The position numbers were made by a program, and so were the translations under genes. From the NCBI GenBank assembly GCA_947631325.1, contig CANRKX010000005.1, positions 1 through 52,983 on the forward strand: a stretch of DNA of 52,983 bases, given 5' to 3'. Under the pieces are notes generated by a model, which saw nothing but the letters and a program-made list of their open reading frames with translations, did not search any database and had not been told where the DNA came from. Every line of letters starts with the position of its first letter. The stretch's first letter is position 1. Of this stretch, positions 24,064-32,853 are shown one piece after another. Source of the stretch: an uncultured Clostridia bacterium. Its GTDB lineage: Bacteria > Bacillota > Clostridia > Christensenellales > Borkfalkiaceae.

Positions 24064-25908
24064 TTATTTTTTATTGATCAAGGGGTTGGCATCTTCCAAC
24101 ATACCTATCACCATAATGCTTTCAAGTTCTTCACGCGGGAGGAAAGGCGCAAGGTCCTCCAAGGGAGGAGAAATCAATGTGCCGTCATCCATCTTCTTTG
24201 TGGCTGACTTGGGTTCGAAATTTTGTGCGGTATCAACAAATATTTCCGTCAGGCAATATCCGTCAGATTGTAAAATTTCATCCAATTTGCTCATCTCGCG
24301 ATTGTTGTTTATGCAATAGTAGGGAATATCATAGGCATATGCAATTTTCTTCATGGACGGGAACGACAAATCAAAGCTATCGTTGGGTCCGACGCCGAAC
24401 TTGCTGTGTTCGGGGAACAAGTTGCTTTCGGTTTGACGCATGGAGTGATAGCCGTCGTTGTTTATAACGAAAATTTTAATGGGTAATTTATGATAAACTA
24501 TTGTCTGCAATTCCTGTATGTTCATCTGGATGGAACCGTCGCCCGAGACACAAATTATTTCTTCGCCCGAAGCAAAGGCTGCGCCTATAGCCGCAGGCAA
24601 ATCATAACCCATTGACGCGGCGCCGCTGTTTATTATAAATCTTTGACCCTTCTTAATTTCATAGGCATGACTGCCGACAACGCAAGCGCTGCCGTTTCCG
24701 ACCACCGTAATTTTATTTTCCGGCAATCTTCTGCTCAATTCTTTTATAAAGCAATATACGTTTGCAAGCGGCGCATTAAGATCGTAATGTTTTGGTAATA
24801 CGACAGGATATTTTTGCTTCCAACTGCGGCATAAATCCAACCAATCGTTTCCGTTGAATAACACTTGCCCGTTGAGCTTATTTATCAGTTTCGAAAGGAA
24901 AATTTTCGCGTCGGCGCAAATAGGAAGCTCGACATGGATTGACGGCTTACAGAGCTCATATTTATCAATATCCACCATTATAACAAAGGCTTTCCGCGCC
25001 CAATTTTCTTTGCTGTATCCGACCTGCCTTACGCCCAATCTGCTGCCGACCGACAATACAAGATCGCTGTTTTGCACAGCCCAGTTGCCCGCTCTGTCGC
25101 CCATGATTCCTGCACGACCGATATATAAAGGATTTGTATCTTCAATTAAATCGATACTGTCCCATCCTGTTACGACGGGGATATTGAGAAGTTTTGCGGC
25201 TTTTATAAATTCATCGTGCGCTCCCGCTATCCTTATTCCGTTTCCGGCATTGAAAACGGGTCTTTCAGACTTCTTTATAAGTTGTATGACTTGATCTATC
25301 ACGCTCTCATCGACGTCATAATTTTTTTCGTTATATCCTTCGGATATAGGGTCAAAATGGACAAAATCACTCTTCTCCATAATCGCGCTCTGTATATCCA
25401 AAGGCACGTCGAGCCAAACAGGACCCGGACGACCTTCTTTGGCTAAATATAACGCCTTTTCCAAATGGTACATTGCATATTTGGGATCCGAAAGCATTTC
25501 GGCATATTTAGTCATGGGATTGACAACTTTAACTATATCGAATTCCTGATCGCCCATGGCGCGCAGAGGCAAGCCGCTCGCCCTTGCAGTGGTAGCATAT
25601 CTGACTTGTCCGGAAATTATAAGCATGGGAATGGAATCAAGCCAAGCTCCCACAACCCCCGTCAGAGTGTTCGTTCCTCCCGGACCTGTCGTTACGCATA
25701 CCAGCGGTATTTGCTTATGCAACCTTGCGTAGGACTCTGCTGCTATGGCAGCCGCTTGCTCATGTTGGACAAATACACATTTCATCCCGGGCGTATGCGC
25801 AAAGGCATCGTCGAGGTGCATTGCACCCCCTCCGGGCAATGTGAAATCGGTGACGATTCCTTGCTCTACTAAGTATTCGCCGAAATAATCCGCAACTCTC
25901 TTTTTCAT
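24064..25908 (-). CDS. Thiamine-diphosphate enzyme, acetohydroxyacid-synthase-like carboligase (possible branched-sugar synthase)
   Basis: A 614-residue ThDP enzyme with all three domains: N-terminal PYR domain with the catalytic glutamate in VQHEQAAAIAAESYAR near 50, central domain resembling the FAD-binding domain of acetohydroxyacid synthases (GSRLGVRQVGY near 290), and PP domain with ThDP/Mg motif SGDGSIQMNIQELQTI ... FVINNDGYHSM near 455-490. No ilvN regulatory subunit or branched-chain amino acid gene is nearby. Its place beside rfbF/rfbG matches YerE, the ThDP enzyme that adds a two-carbon unit from pyruvate to a CDP-4-keto sugar in yersiniose synthesis, so a similar carboligation is proposed. 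AGGTGA precedes the ATG. Confidence 0.85.
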   Translation of the reverse strand: MKKRVADYFGEYLVEQGIVTDFTLPGGGAMHLDDAFAHTPGMKCVFVQHEQAAAIAAESYARLHKQIPLVCVTTGPGGTNTLTGVVGAWLDSIPMLIISGQVRYATTARASGLPLRAMGDQEFDIVKVVNPMTKYAEMLSDPKYAMYHLEKALYLAKEGRPGPVWLDVPLDIQSAIMEKSDFVHFDPISEGYNEKNYDVDESVIDQVIQLIKKSERPVFNAGNGIRIAGAHDEFIKAAKLLNIPVVTGWDSIDLIEDTNPLYIGRAGIMGDRAGNWAVQNSDLVLSVGSRLGVRQVGYSKENWARKAFVIMVDIDKYELCKPSIHVELPICADAKIFLSKLINKLNGQVLFNGNDWLDLCRSWKQKYPVVLPKHYDLNAPLANVYCFIKELSRRLPENKITVVGNGSACVVGSHAYEIKKGQRFIINSGAASMGYDLPAAIGAAFASGEEIICVSGDGSIQMNIQELQTIVYHKLPIKIFVINNDGYHSMRQTESNLFPEHSKFGVGPNDSFDLSFPSMKKIAYAYDIPYYCINNNREMSKLDEILQSDGYCLTEIFVDTAQNFEPKSATKKMDDGTLISPPLEDLAPFLPREELESIMVIGMLEDANPLINKK

Positions 25909-25943
25909 TATTTTTTCACCTTTATTATTTTTTATAAATAAAA

Positions 25944-27575
25944 TTATTTATCTTCGTCAATTTGTTTTTCCGCTGTGTCGTCGGTGTTTGAACCTTTTCC
26001 CTCTGACGCTTCACCCTGAGTACAAATCATCGCCGTATTGCCGTCCTCATTGGTAATCCTGTTATCGGATACGGCGTTCCCCTCATTTCTATGTCCTGCG
26101 TTTTTTATTTTGCTTTTCAATGCTGACCGGACGGATTTGCATAAGTCGATAATAAATTTATCTCTCAAGATAATAAGCATTGTAAAATAAGCCAACACGC
26201 CGACGAAAGTAATCAATATAAATTGCCATATGCCGTTGCCCAAATATTTTTGCATAAAGAATATCGGGGCAAACATTACCGCGGCGGCTATCGCATATCG
26301 CCATATACTGCCGAAAATCGTCTTTAAAGAGACGAACTTTTTTGCAAGGGCGAGTATTGCGAGGATAGTAGTTACCGTTACCTCACACACAGCCGTAGAT
26401 ATTGCGGCGCCTGTTGCGCCATAGCGGGGAATCAACACCCAATTCAAGCCGACGTTCAAAGCTGCAGCCACAAATGTCGCTATCGTCGGATATATCTCCT
26501 TCCTCGCCGCTATAAACAGTTGATCTCCGAATACCGTTCCCAGCCCGGAGATTACAAATCTTACAGACATTATCTGCATTAAAAGGGGCACTTCCTCATA
26601 GCCGTCGCCCAAAAACCAACTGCTCAGATTGCCCGACAAGACGGCAAAGCCGACTATAAGCGGCAAACCCATCATCCAGACATATCTTATCGCCCGCGCG
26701 ATATGCCTTTTAAACTCATCCATATTACCTTGACTGAAGTCGCGCGCGTTGCGGGAGACCATGACCGAAGATATTATCGTGACGAGAAGGAGAGCCACGC
26801 TGTTTATCTTGTACGCCTGCTCATAACAGCCGTTTTCATAGTCGGGGTTTTCGGCGAGCAAGCCTATCATGGTCTTGTCAAAGACCGAATAGATGGTCAC
26901 GGCGAGCGTCGGCAGGAAGATTATCAAGGTGGGCTTGAGATGCCTTGTCAATTCCAGCTGCTTTGGCGGCACTTTCTTAATCTTGCCGATTATCGACGGC
27001 CACATGATAAGATTGGAAAAGACCATTGAGACCGCATAACAAAGGGTATATATCCATGTATCGTTCTCTGTCTTTACGAATACGAAGATGCAAATCAAAC
27101 CGACGACGCGCATTATGATTGTGCGGATGGCAATGGATTTGAAATTCTCTTCGCCCCTGAAATAGTACTGGATATCAAAGGGTATCGTTATTACCTGCAA
27201 CGACAATATGAGTATCAAAAGATTATAATTTTCGCCGAAACCGACGGTGAAGATTATAGAATATAGGACGGCAAGGGCGACAGAAGTGAATACGGTCTTT
27301 AATATAAAAACTTCCCAAAAGACCTTGCTTCTCTCCTCTTCATTCTTACAGGAAGCTATCTGTCTCTGCCCGTACATATCGAACCCGAGGTTTGCAAACA
27401 GGACAAAATATGAGATTATCGACGCCGAAAAACTGTACTGCCCATTACCCTCTTCGTGAAGCACGCGCGACAAATAGGGCGTGGTTATAAGCGGCACGAT
27501 AAGCGTGAGAATCTGGCTTATGAAGTTATATATAAAATTTGATTTTAAGCTTTTTATAGCCTGTTTTTGTTTCAT
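25944..27575 (-). CDS. wzx: Wzx-type lipid-linked oligosaccharide flippase (MOP superfamily)
   Basis: Polytopic protein of 543 residues, about 12-14 membrane segments, that flips undecaprenyl-linked glycans to the outer face. Begins KSNFIYNFISQILTLIVPLI and TTPYLSRVLHEEGNGQYSFS, the classic polysaccharide-synthase N-terminus; further TM segments such as ISYFVLFANLGFDMYG follow. The last 65 residues or so form an unusual hydrophilic, acidic tail (ASEGKGSNTDDTAEKQIDED), probably cytosolic and disordered. Coupled to rfbG by ATGA overlap. Confidence 0.92.
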   Translation of the reverse strand: MKQKQAIKSLKSNFIYNFISQILTLIVPLITTPYLSRVLHEEGNGQYSFSASIISYFVLFANLGFDMYGQRQIASCKNEEERSKVFWEVFILKTVFTSVALAVLYSIIFTVGFGENYNLLILILSLQVITIPFDIQYYFRGEENFKSIAIRTIIMRVVGLICIFVFVKTENDTWIYTLCYAVSMVFSNLIMWPSIIGKIKKVPPKQLELTRHLKPTLIIFLPTLAVTIYSVFDKTMIGLLAENPDYENGCYEQAYKINSVALLLVTIISSVMVSRNARDFSQGNMDEFKRHIARAIRYVWMMGLPLIVGFAVLSGNLSSWFLGDGYEEVPLLMQIMSVRFVISGLGTVFGDQLFIAARKEIYPTIATFVAAALNVGLNWVLIPRYGATGAAISTAVCEVTVTTILAILALAKKFVSLKTIFGSIWRYAIAAAVMFAPIFFMQKYLGNGIWQFILITFVGVLAYFTMLIILRDKFIIDLCKSVRSALKSKIKNAGHRNEGNAVSDNRITNEDGNTAMICTQGEASEGKGSNTDDTAEKQIDEDK

Positions 27576-28630
27576 ACTTTAAGAAATTCTTTTATTTCCC
27601 TGTCCATTTCGACGGGAACATCTTTGGGGTTATCGAAATAGGTTTTAGTCCAACGAACGGTCAATTTGACCGCATCGGCGACGTGCAATCTCGGCTTCCA
27701 CCCCAAAATCTTTTTGAGTTTGCCGTTATCCAACTTTAAAAAGGCAGCTTCGTGGGGACCGCCGTCGTTTAAATTCACCCATTCAAGTCCGTTGCCCCAT
27801 TCCCTGCAAAACATTGTGACCAACTCGCCCGTATTCACGCAGTCGCAATCGTCGGGTCCCACATTGTAATAACCCGCATATTTTTTATCGGAATACTGTC
27901 TTTCGGCAATTTCGAGATAGACCGCAAGCGGTTCGAGGACGTGCTGATAGGGTCTTGTCGAAAAGGGATTTCTGACGACTATTTTTTCGCCGTGCGCAAC
28001 TGCCCGCACGCAGTCGGGTATAATCCTGTCGTTGGCAAAGTCGCCGCCGCCTATGACGTTGCCCGCGCGCGCAGTCGAAAGGGCGCAATCGCTGCTATTG
28101 AAAAAGCTTTTTATATAGCTGTGCGTCACCAACTCGCTGCACGATTTGGAATTGCTGTATGGATCGTAACCATCCAAAGGCTCGTCCTCGCGAAAGGCGT
28201 GGTTTGGCTCCTCGTCGTTTTGATAGACTTTGTCTGTCGTGACATTCAATAGACTTTTAACGCACCCCGAAAGCCGCGCACATTCAAGCACGTTGACCGT
28301 TCCCATCACATTGGTCTCATAGGTATATCTGGGATTTTTGTAAGAATCCCTGACAATGGGCTGTGCGGCAAGGTGAAATACAATCTCCGGTCTGAACTCG
28401 TCAAAGACCGACATAAGGGTATCATAGTCGCGTATATCGCCTATAACCGAATTGATTTTATCGTCTATCCCCGCAAGCGAATACAGATTGGGATTGGTCG
28501 GAGGTTCGAGGGCATATCCCGTAACAATCGCCCCCGCGCCCGTCAACATTCTGACGAGCCAGCTCCCTTTAAAACCTGTATGTCCCGTGACGAGGACTCT
28601 TTTATTTTTATAAAAATCAAGATTGAGCAT
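27572..28630 (-). CDS. rfbG: CDP-glucose 4,6-dehydratase
   Basis: Extended SDR that turns CDP-D-glucose into CDP-4-keto-6-deoxy-D-glucose. The 352 residues show RVLVTGHTGFKGSWLVRML near residue 10, HLAAQPIVRDSY near 85 (typical of RfbG), NVTTDKVYQND near 127 and YDPYSNSKSCSELV near 150 with the YxxxK-like catalytic pattern. It starts one base after rfbF, and the two form the entry to all CDP-deoxyhexoses. Confidence 0.96.
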   Translation of the reverse strand: MLNLDFYKNKRVLVTGHTGFKGSWLVRMLTGAGAIVTGYALEPPTNPNLYSLAGIDDKINSVIGDIRDYDTLMSVFDEFRPEIVFHLAAQPIVRDSYKNPRYTYETNVMGTVNVLECARLSGCVKSLLNVTTDKVYQNDEEPNHAFREDEPLDGYDPYSNSKSCSELVTHSYIKSFFNSSDCALSTARAGNVIGGGDFANDRIIPDCVRAVAHGEKIVVRNPFSTRPYQHVLEPLAVYLEIAERQYSDKKYAGYYNVGPDDCDCVNTGELVTMFCREWGNGLEWVNLNDGGPHEAAFLKLDNGKLKKILGWKPRLHVADAVKLTVRWTKTYFDNPKDVPVEMDREIKEFLKV

Positions 28631-28631
28631 A

Positions 28632-29414
28632 TCAGTTTTTCCAAACCATCCAGGGCGCCGTGCCCTCGGTTATCATATTGTCAAGCTTGTCCATTTCCTG
28701 TTTGGTATCCATGCATTGCCAAAATCCCGTATGAAGATAACTCATGAGTTGTCCGTCTTTGACGAGCTTCTCCATCGGTTCCTTTTCGAATACCGTCTTG
28801 TCATCCTTGATATAATTGAAAATTTCGGGATTGAGCACCATATATCCCGCATTTATCACTGCTCCGTCCTGATTGCTCTTTTCGCGGAATGAACGGACGG
28901 CACTGTCGCCGCCTATGTCGAGCACGCCCTTTTGCTGCGCAAGTTTGACGGCGGTGAGCGTTGCGATTTTTCCGTGCGATTTGTGAAATTCGACAAGCTT
29001 TGAAATATTTACGTCGCACACGCCGTCGCCGTAGGTCATCATGAAGGGTTCATTGCCTATATATTTGCGCACGCGCTTTATCCTGCCGCCCGTCATAGTG
29101 TACAGTCCCGTATCGACGACCGTGACCTTCCACGGCTCACAATGCTGGTCGTGGATTATCATGTCGTTTTTGCCGCCCGTAAAGTCGAAAGTTATGTCGC
29201 TGTTGTGCAAGAAATAGTCGGCAAACCACTCCTTTATCATGTGCTGGCGATAGCCCGCGCAGATTATAAACTCGTTGAAGCCGTAAAATGAATACTCCTT
29301 CATGATGTGCCACAAAATGGGCTTGCCGCCGATTTCAATCATGGGCTTGGGTTTATATTGTGATTCTTCGGATATGCGAGTCCCGAACCCGCCCGCAAGT
29401 AAAACTACTTTCAT
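28632..29414 (-). CDS. rfbF: Glucose-1-phosphate cytidylyltransferase
   Basis: Makes CDP-glucose from glucose 1-phosphate and CTP. The 260 residues begin MKVVLLAGGFGTRISEESQY, followed by the uridylyl/cytidylyltransferase motif KPKPMIEIGGKPILWHIMKE; the active-site aspartate region is MTYGDGVCDVNI near 128. Glucose 1-phosphate would come from the phosphohexomutase at 36979. Coupled to the preceding glycosyltransferase by ATGA. Confidence 0.96.
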   Translation of the reverse strand: MKVVLLAGGFGTRISEESQYKPKPMIEIGGKPILWHIMKEYSFYGFNEFIICAGYRQHMIKEWFADYFLHNSDITFDFTGGKNDMIIHDQHCEPWKVTVVDTGLYTMTGGRIKRVRKYIGNEPFMMTYGDGVCDVNISKLVEFHKSHGKIATLTAVKLAQQKGVLDIGGDSAVRSFREKSNQDGAVINAGYMVLNPEIFNYIKDDKTVFEKEPMEKLVKDGQLMSYLHTGFWQCMDTKQEMDKLDNMITEGTAPWMVWKN

Positions 29415-30403
29415 GCCGTCTCCCTCTTTTTGAAAAGTCGAAGATAAATTTTATAGACGCCACGCATTACAAATGCAGGAATTAAAAGCGCAAAATAGAT
29501 ATAAGACATATGCGGAACGGTTTTCTTAATATAAAACTTGTATTTACGGAACAATTTATATGTGAGATTCCCCGTTACCCGCATTTTTAATACGCTTTTC
29601 AGTCTGAACAGTCCCGATAAATCGTTGTGTTTCTTTAAAAATTTGCTGTCCATAGCATTATAACATTCAGGCAATAAGCGCATGCTTTCATAATATATAT
29701 AGCAAAAAAACTCAATGGCTTGGCGCGACGCTATCCATCCAACGCTTTTCTTATTGGGATTAAATTCAAAAAACGGCAAAAAGGAAAAATAGCAGGGGCC
29801 GCCCACTTTTTCTAAAGCGCAGAAAACACTGCATATATACATGAACGGAGGCAAGGACTTATATTTTTCCGACATCTTAAATGCCGTTTGAGCTATTTCT
29901 CTGCTGATTATAGATGCCCCATACAAGGTCAGCATCCAAAAATAATCGTTAAAAAATTGCTGCTTGTTTTGGGTAGAACACTGTGCAGCTACTGAGCGTT
30001 GACTATATTTATGTATAGTATTCTCACGTATCCCTATAATTGAATATTTTTCAAAATCAATTGCAAGCAACCACTCTTCAAGCGCATTAAAGTCCATTAC
30101 AATGCCGTCACCCATTAAATACATATAGGGGGTACTCACATTGGAAATTGCTCGCATTGTCTTAACGTCACCGTTAAGTTCGGGGTCATAATGAAAATAG
30201 CGAAAGTTTTCGCCGAGACAGGCTTCATCAAGGATTTTTTTTGTGCTGTCGTCAGAGCTACTGTCATGAATTTCAAAACAGAATAAATTGCCACTATATT
30301 TACTGTAGCAATGCTCAACCAAATAGGAAATGCAAGCCGGACGATTATAAGTCGGCACAACGACCGTTATCTTTCTCTTATTCTCAATTTTATAATCATT
30401 CAT
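29411..30403 (-). CDS. Family 2 glycosyltransferase
   Basis: GT-A fold glycosyltransferase, 330 residues, beginning with KITVVVPTYNRPACISYLVE near residue 11, then EIHDSSSDDSTKKIL near 45 (nucleotide site) and MYLMGDGIVMDFNALEEW near 113 in the DxD position. The C-terminus has a hydrophobic/amphipathic stretch (MSYIYFALLIPAFVMRGVYK) that may attach it to the membrane. Visibly more AT-rich than the genes at 34.7-39.8 kb, suggesting separate acquisition. Donor and acceptor cannot be told from sequence. Confidence 0.85.
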   Translation of the reverse strand: MNDYKIENKRKITVVVPTYNRPACISYLVEHCYSKYSGNLFCFEIHDSSSDDSTKKILDEACLGENFRYFHYDPELNGDVKTMRAISNVSTPYMYLMGDGIVMDFNALEEWLLAIDFEKYSIIGIRENTIHKYSQRSVAAQCSTQNKQQFFNDYFWMLTLYGASIISREIAQTAFKMSEKYKSLPPFMYICSVFCALEKVGGPCYFSFLPFFEFNPNKKSVGWIASRQAIEFFCYIYYESMRLLPECYNAMDSKFLKKHNDLSGLFRLKSVLKMRVTGNLTYKLFRKYKFYIKKTVPHMSYIYFALLIPAFVMRGVYKIYLRLFKKRETA

Positions 30404-31412
30404 AGTTTTTACTCATAAAGCGGAGATATTCGCCCGAAATTATGTGGGCAAGCCAATCTTGATGGGTGAGATTCCATTCGATAGTGGGTCCGATGCCCGT
30501 TTCAAAGGTATATTGGGGACGCCAGCCGAGTTCCGTCATAATTTTCGTGGGATCCATGGCGTATCTCAAATCGTGCCCCGCGCGATCTTTTACAAATGTT
30601 ATCAGGCTTTCGGGCTTGCCGAGTTCTTTCAAAATACGTTTTACGACTTGCAGATTGGTCCTCTCGTTATGCCCGCCGATATTATAGATTTCCCCATCTC
30701 TACCTTTGCGCACAATCAAATCAATGGCAGTGCAATGGTCGTGTACATGCAACCAATCCCGCACATTAGCTCCTTTGCCGTAAACGGGAATGTTTTCATC
30801 GGCAAGAGCTTTTTTAATGACGAGCGGTATGAGTTTTTCGGGGAAATGATAGGGACCGTAGTTATTCGAACAACGGCTTATCGTCACGGGTAAGCCAAAA
30901 GTTCTATGATATGCAAGCACAAGAAGATCCGCCGAAGCTTTCGAGGCACTGTAAGGGCTTGAGGTATGAAGCGGCGTCGTCTCCGTAAAGAAAAGGTCGG
31001 GTCTGTCCAACGGAAGATCGCCGTACACTTCGTCTGTGGATACCTGGTGATAGCGCTTTATTCCGAACTTGCGGCAGGCATCCATCAAGGTCTGCGTACC
31101 GAGAATATTTGTTTCAAGAAAGATGCGGGGATTTTCTATGCTCCTGTCAACATGGCTTTCGGCTGCAAAATTGATTACATAGTCAAAATTCTCCTCTTTA
31201 AACAGAGAAAATACAGCTTCGGCATCGCATATATTTGCATGAACAAACCGAAAATTCGGCTTATCCATGACGGGCTGAAGAGTTTCGAGATTGCCGGCAT
31301 AAGTAAGAGCGTCTATGCAGACAAACCTATCCGAAGGATAGTTATTTACCATATAGTGGCAGAAATTTCCGCCTATGAATCCGGCTCCGCCGGTGATGAG
31401 AAAATTAGACAT
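30396..31412 (-). CDS. rmlB: dTDP-glucose 4,6-dehydratase
   Basis: Second step of dTDP-L-rhamnose synthesis. The 338 residues begin MSNFLITGGAGFIGGNFCHY with the NAD motif, then NFAAESHVDRSIENP near 82, QVSTDEVYGDLPLD near 123, YSASKASADLL near 153 with Tyr-x-x-x-Lys, and SRCSNNYGPYHFPEK near 180. It follows rmlD after 20 bases and overlaps the next glycosyltransferase by eight bases. Confidence 0.97.
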   Translation of the reverse strand: MSNFLITGGAGFIGGNFCHYMVNNYPSDRFVCIDALTYAGNLETLQPVMDKPNFRFVHANICDAEAVFSLFKEENFDYVINFAAESHVDRSIENPRIFLETNILGTQTLMDACRKFGIKRYHQVSTDEVYGDLPLDRPDLFFTETTPLHTSSPYSASKASADLLVLAYHRTFGLPVTISRCSNNYGPYHFPEKLIPLVIKKALADENIPVYGKGANVRDWLHVHDHCTAIDLIVRKGRDGEIYNIGGHNERTNLQVVKRILKELGKPESLITFVKDRAGHDLRYAMDPTKIMTELGWRPQYTFETGIGPTIEWNLTHQDWLAHIISGEYLRFMSKNYE

Positions 31413-31432
31413 TTTTTAAACTCCGCTAAATT

Positions 31433-32290
31433 TCAAGATTTAACCTTCGCCATAAATCTTTGCAGTGCGTCTTTCCATTCGGGCAATGCATTAAAACCTT
31501 CCTCCGCCAGTTTAGCCTTGTTCATTACGGAATTTTTGGGGCGCTTTGCCTGTTGGGGGACAAGTTTAAGATATTCTTCGGTAGTGACGGAGTGTACCTT
31601 TACATTCTTGCCTGCCAGACGAAAAATCTCACATGCAAATTCATACCAACTGCATACGCCTTCGTTTGTTGCATGGTAGACGCCGTATTTTTCCGTCTCT
31701 ATCATATCGGCAAGCAGTCGCGACAAATCGGGCGTATAGGTAGGCGAGCCAATCTGGTCGCAGACGACATTGAGTTCTGTCTTGCTTTCTGCAAGACGCA
31801 ACATCGTCTTGACGAAATTATTCCCGTTAATTCCGAACACCCATGAAATTCTAACGATGAAGAACCTATCGAGTGCGGCTTTCACCTGCGCCTCCCCTTC
31901 GGCTTTCGTCAAACCGTATACGGAGCGAGGTGATATGGGATCGTCGGGAAAATACTCTCCCTCTTTATTGCCGTCAAAGACATAATCCGTTGAAATATAA
32001 AGAAATTTTGCACCGATAGCCGCGGCAGCTTTTGCAAGATATCCTGTCCCCAAAACATTGACAGCTCGGCAAAGATTTTCCTCACTCTCCGCTTTATCCA
32101 CAGCGGTATATGCAGCGCAATGTATAACCGCCTGAGGTCGTACTTCTTCAAAAAGGGTATAAACGGCTTTTTCATCGGTTATATCCAACTCGTCGCGGTC
32201 TATCCCTATGACTTCATGCCCTCGCCTGTTCAATTCAATGCAGACGTCGGTTCCGAGCTGTCCTTTCGCACCGGTGACTATAATTTTCAT
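31433..32290 (-). CDS. rmlD: dTDP-4-dehydrorhamnose reductase
   Basis: Last step of dTDP-L-rhamnose synthesis. The 285 residues show MKIIVTGAKGQLGTDVCIEL, HCAAYTAVDKAESEE near 62, YISTDYVFDGNKEGEY near 99 and SVYGLTKAEGEAQV near 127, all typical of RmlD. Starts by ATGA overlap with rmlC. Confidence 0.96.
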   Translation of the reverse strand: MKIIVTGAKGQLGTDVCIELNRRGHEVIGIDRDELDITDEKAVYTLFEEVRPQAVIHCAAYTAVDKAESEENLCRAVNVLGTGYLAKAAAAIGAKFLYISTDYVFDGNKEGEYFPDDPISPRSVYGLTKAEGEAQVKAALDRFFIVRISWVFGINGNNFVKTMLRLAESKTELNVVCDQIGSPTYTPDLSRLLADMIETEKYGVYHATNEGVCSWYEFACEIFRLAGKNVKVHSVTTEEYLKLVPQQAKRPKNSVMNKAKLAEEGFNALPEWKDALQRFMAKVKS

Positions 32291-32853
32291 TTCTGTCCTC
32301 TGAATACAAATCGTATGTCGCTGTCTTTAAATAGAGGGGCATTTTTGTCCTTTTCCGACAGGATAGGGTTTTTTATTCCCCAATCAACGCCGAATGCGGG
32401 ATCATCAAACCTTACACTCCTGTCAGACGGCTTGTCATAATAATTATCTACCTTATACTGCACTTCCACGTCGTCGGTAAGAGTTACAAAACCGTGTAAA
32501 AATCCCTGCGGAATGTAGAGCTGACGAAAATTTTCTGCGGTGAGACGAACCTTTATCCACTTCATATATGTGGGTGAGCCCTCTCTCACATCGACAATGA
32601 CGTCGTCAATCTCTCCCCTCGTACAGCGTATCAATTTTGTCTGGCAAAAGGGATCTTTTTGGCAGTGGAGCCCGCGCACAATGCCCTTTTCCGCGCTGTA
32701 GCTTTGATTATCCTGAACGAAGGCGGGGACGTCAAGCCCTCCCTCTCTGAGCTTTTTTTCGCTGAAAGTTTCTGTAAACCAACCTCTGTTGTCGCCGAAG
32801 ACCTGAGGCTCTATTATATACGCCCCCTCAAGCTCAGTCTTTATGATTTTCAT
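32287..32853 (-). CDS. rmlC: dTDP-4-dehydrorhamnose 3,5-epimerase
   Basis: Cupin-fold epimerase, third step of dTDP-L-rhamnose synthesis. The 188 residues show EPQVFGDNRGWFTETFSEK near 15, FVQDNQSYSAEKGIVRGLHC near 45 with the catalytic histidine, VDVREGSPTYMKW near 88 and IPQGFLHGFVTLTDDVEVQY near 113. Overlaps neighbours on both sides by ATGA. Confidence 0.97.
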   Translation of the reverse strand: MKIIKTELEGAYIIEPQVFGDNRGWFTETFSEKKLREGGLDVPAFVQDNQSYSAEKGIVRGLHCQKDPFCQTKLIRCTRGEIDDVIVDVREGSPTYMKWIKVRLTAENFRQLYIPQGFLHGFVTLTDDVEVQYKVDNYYDKPSDRSVRFDDPAFGVDWGIKNPILSEKDKNAPLFKDSDIRFVFRGQK

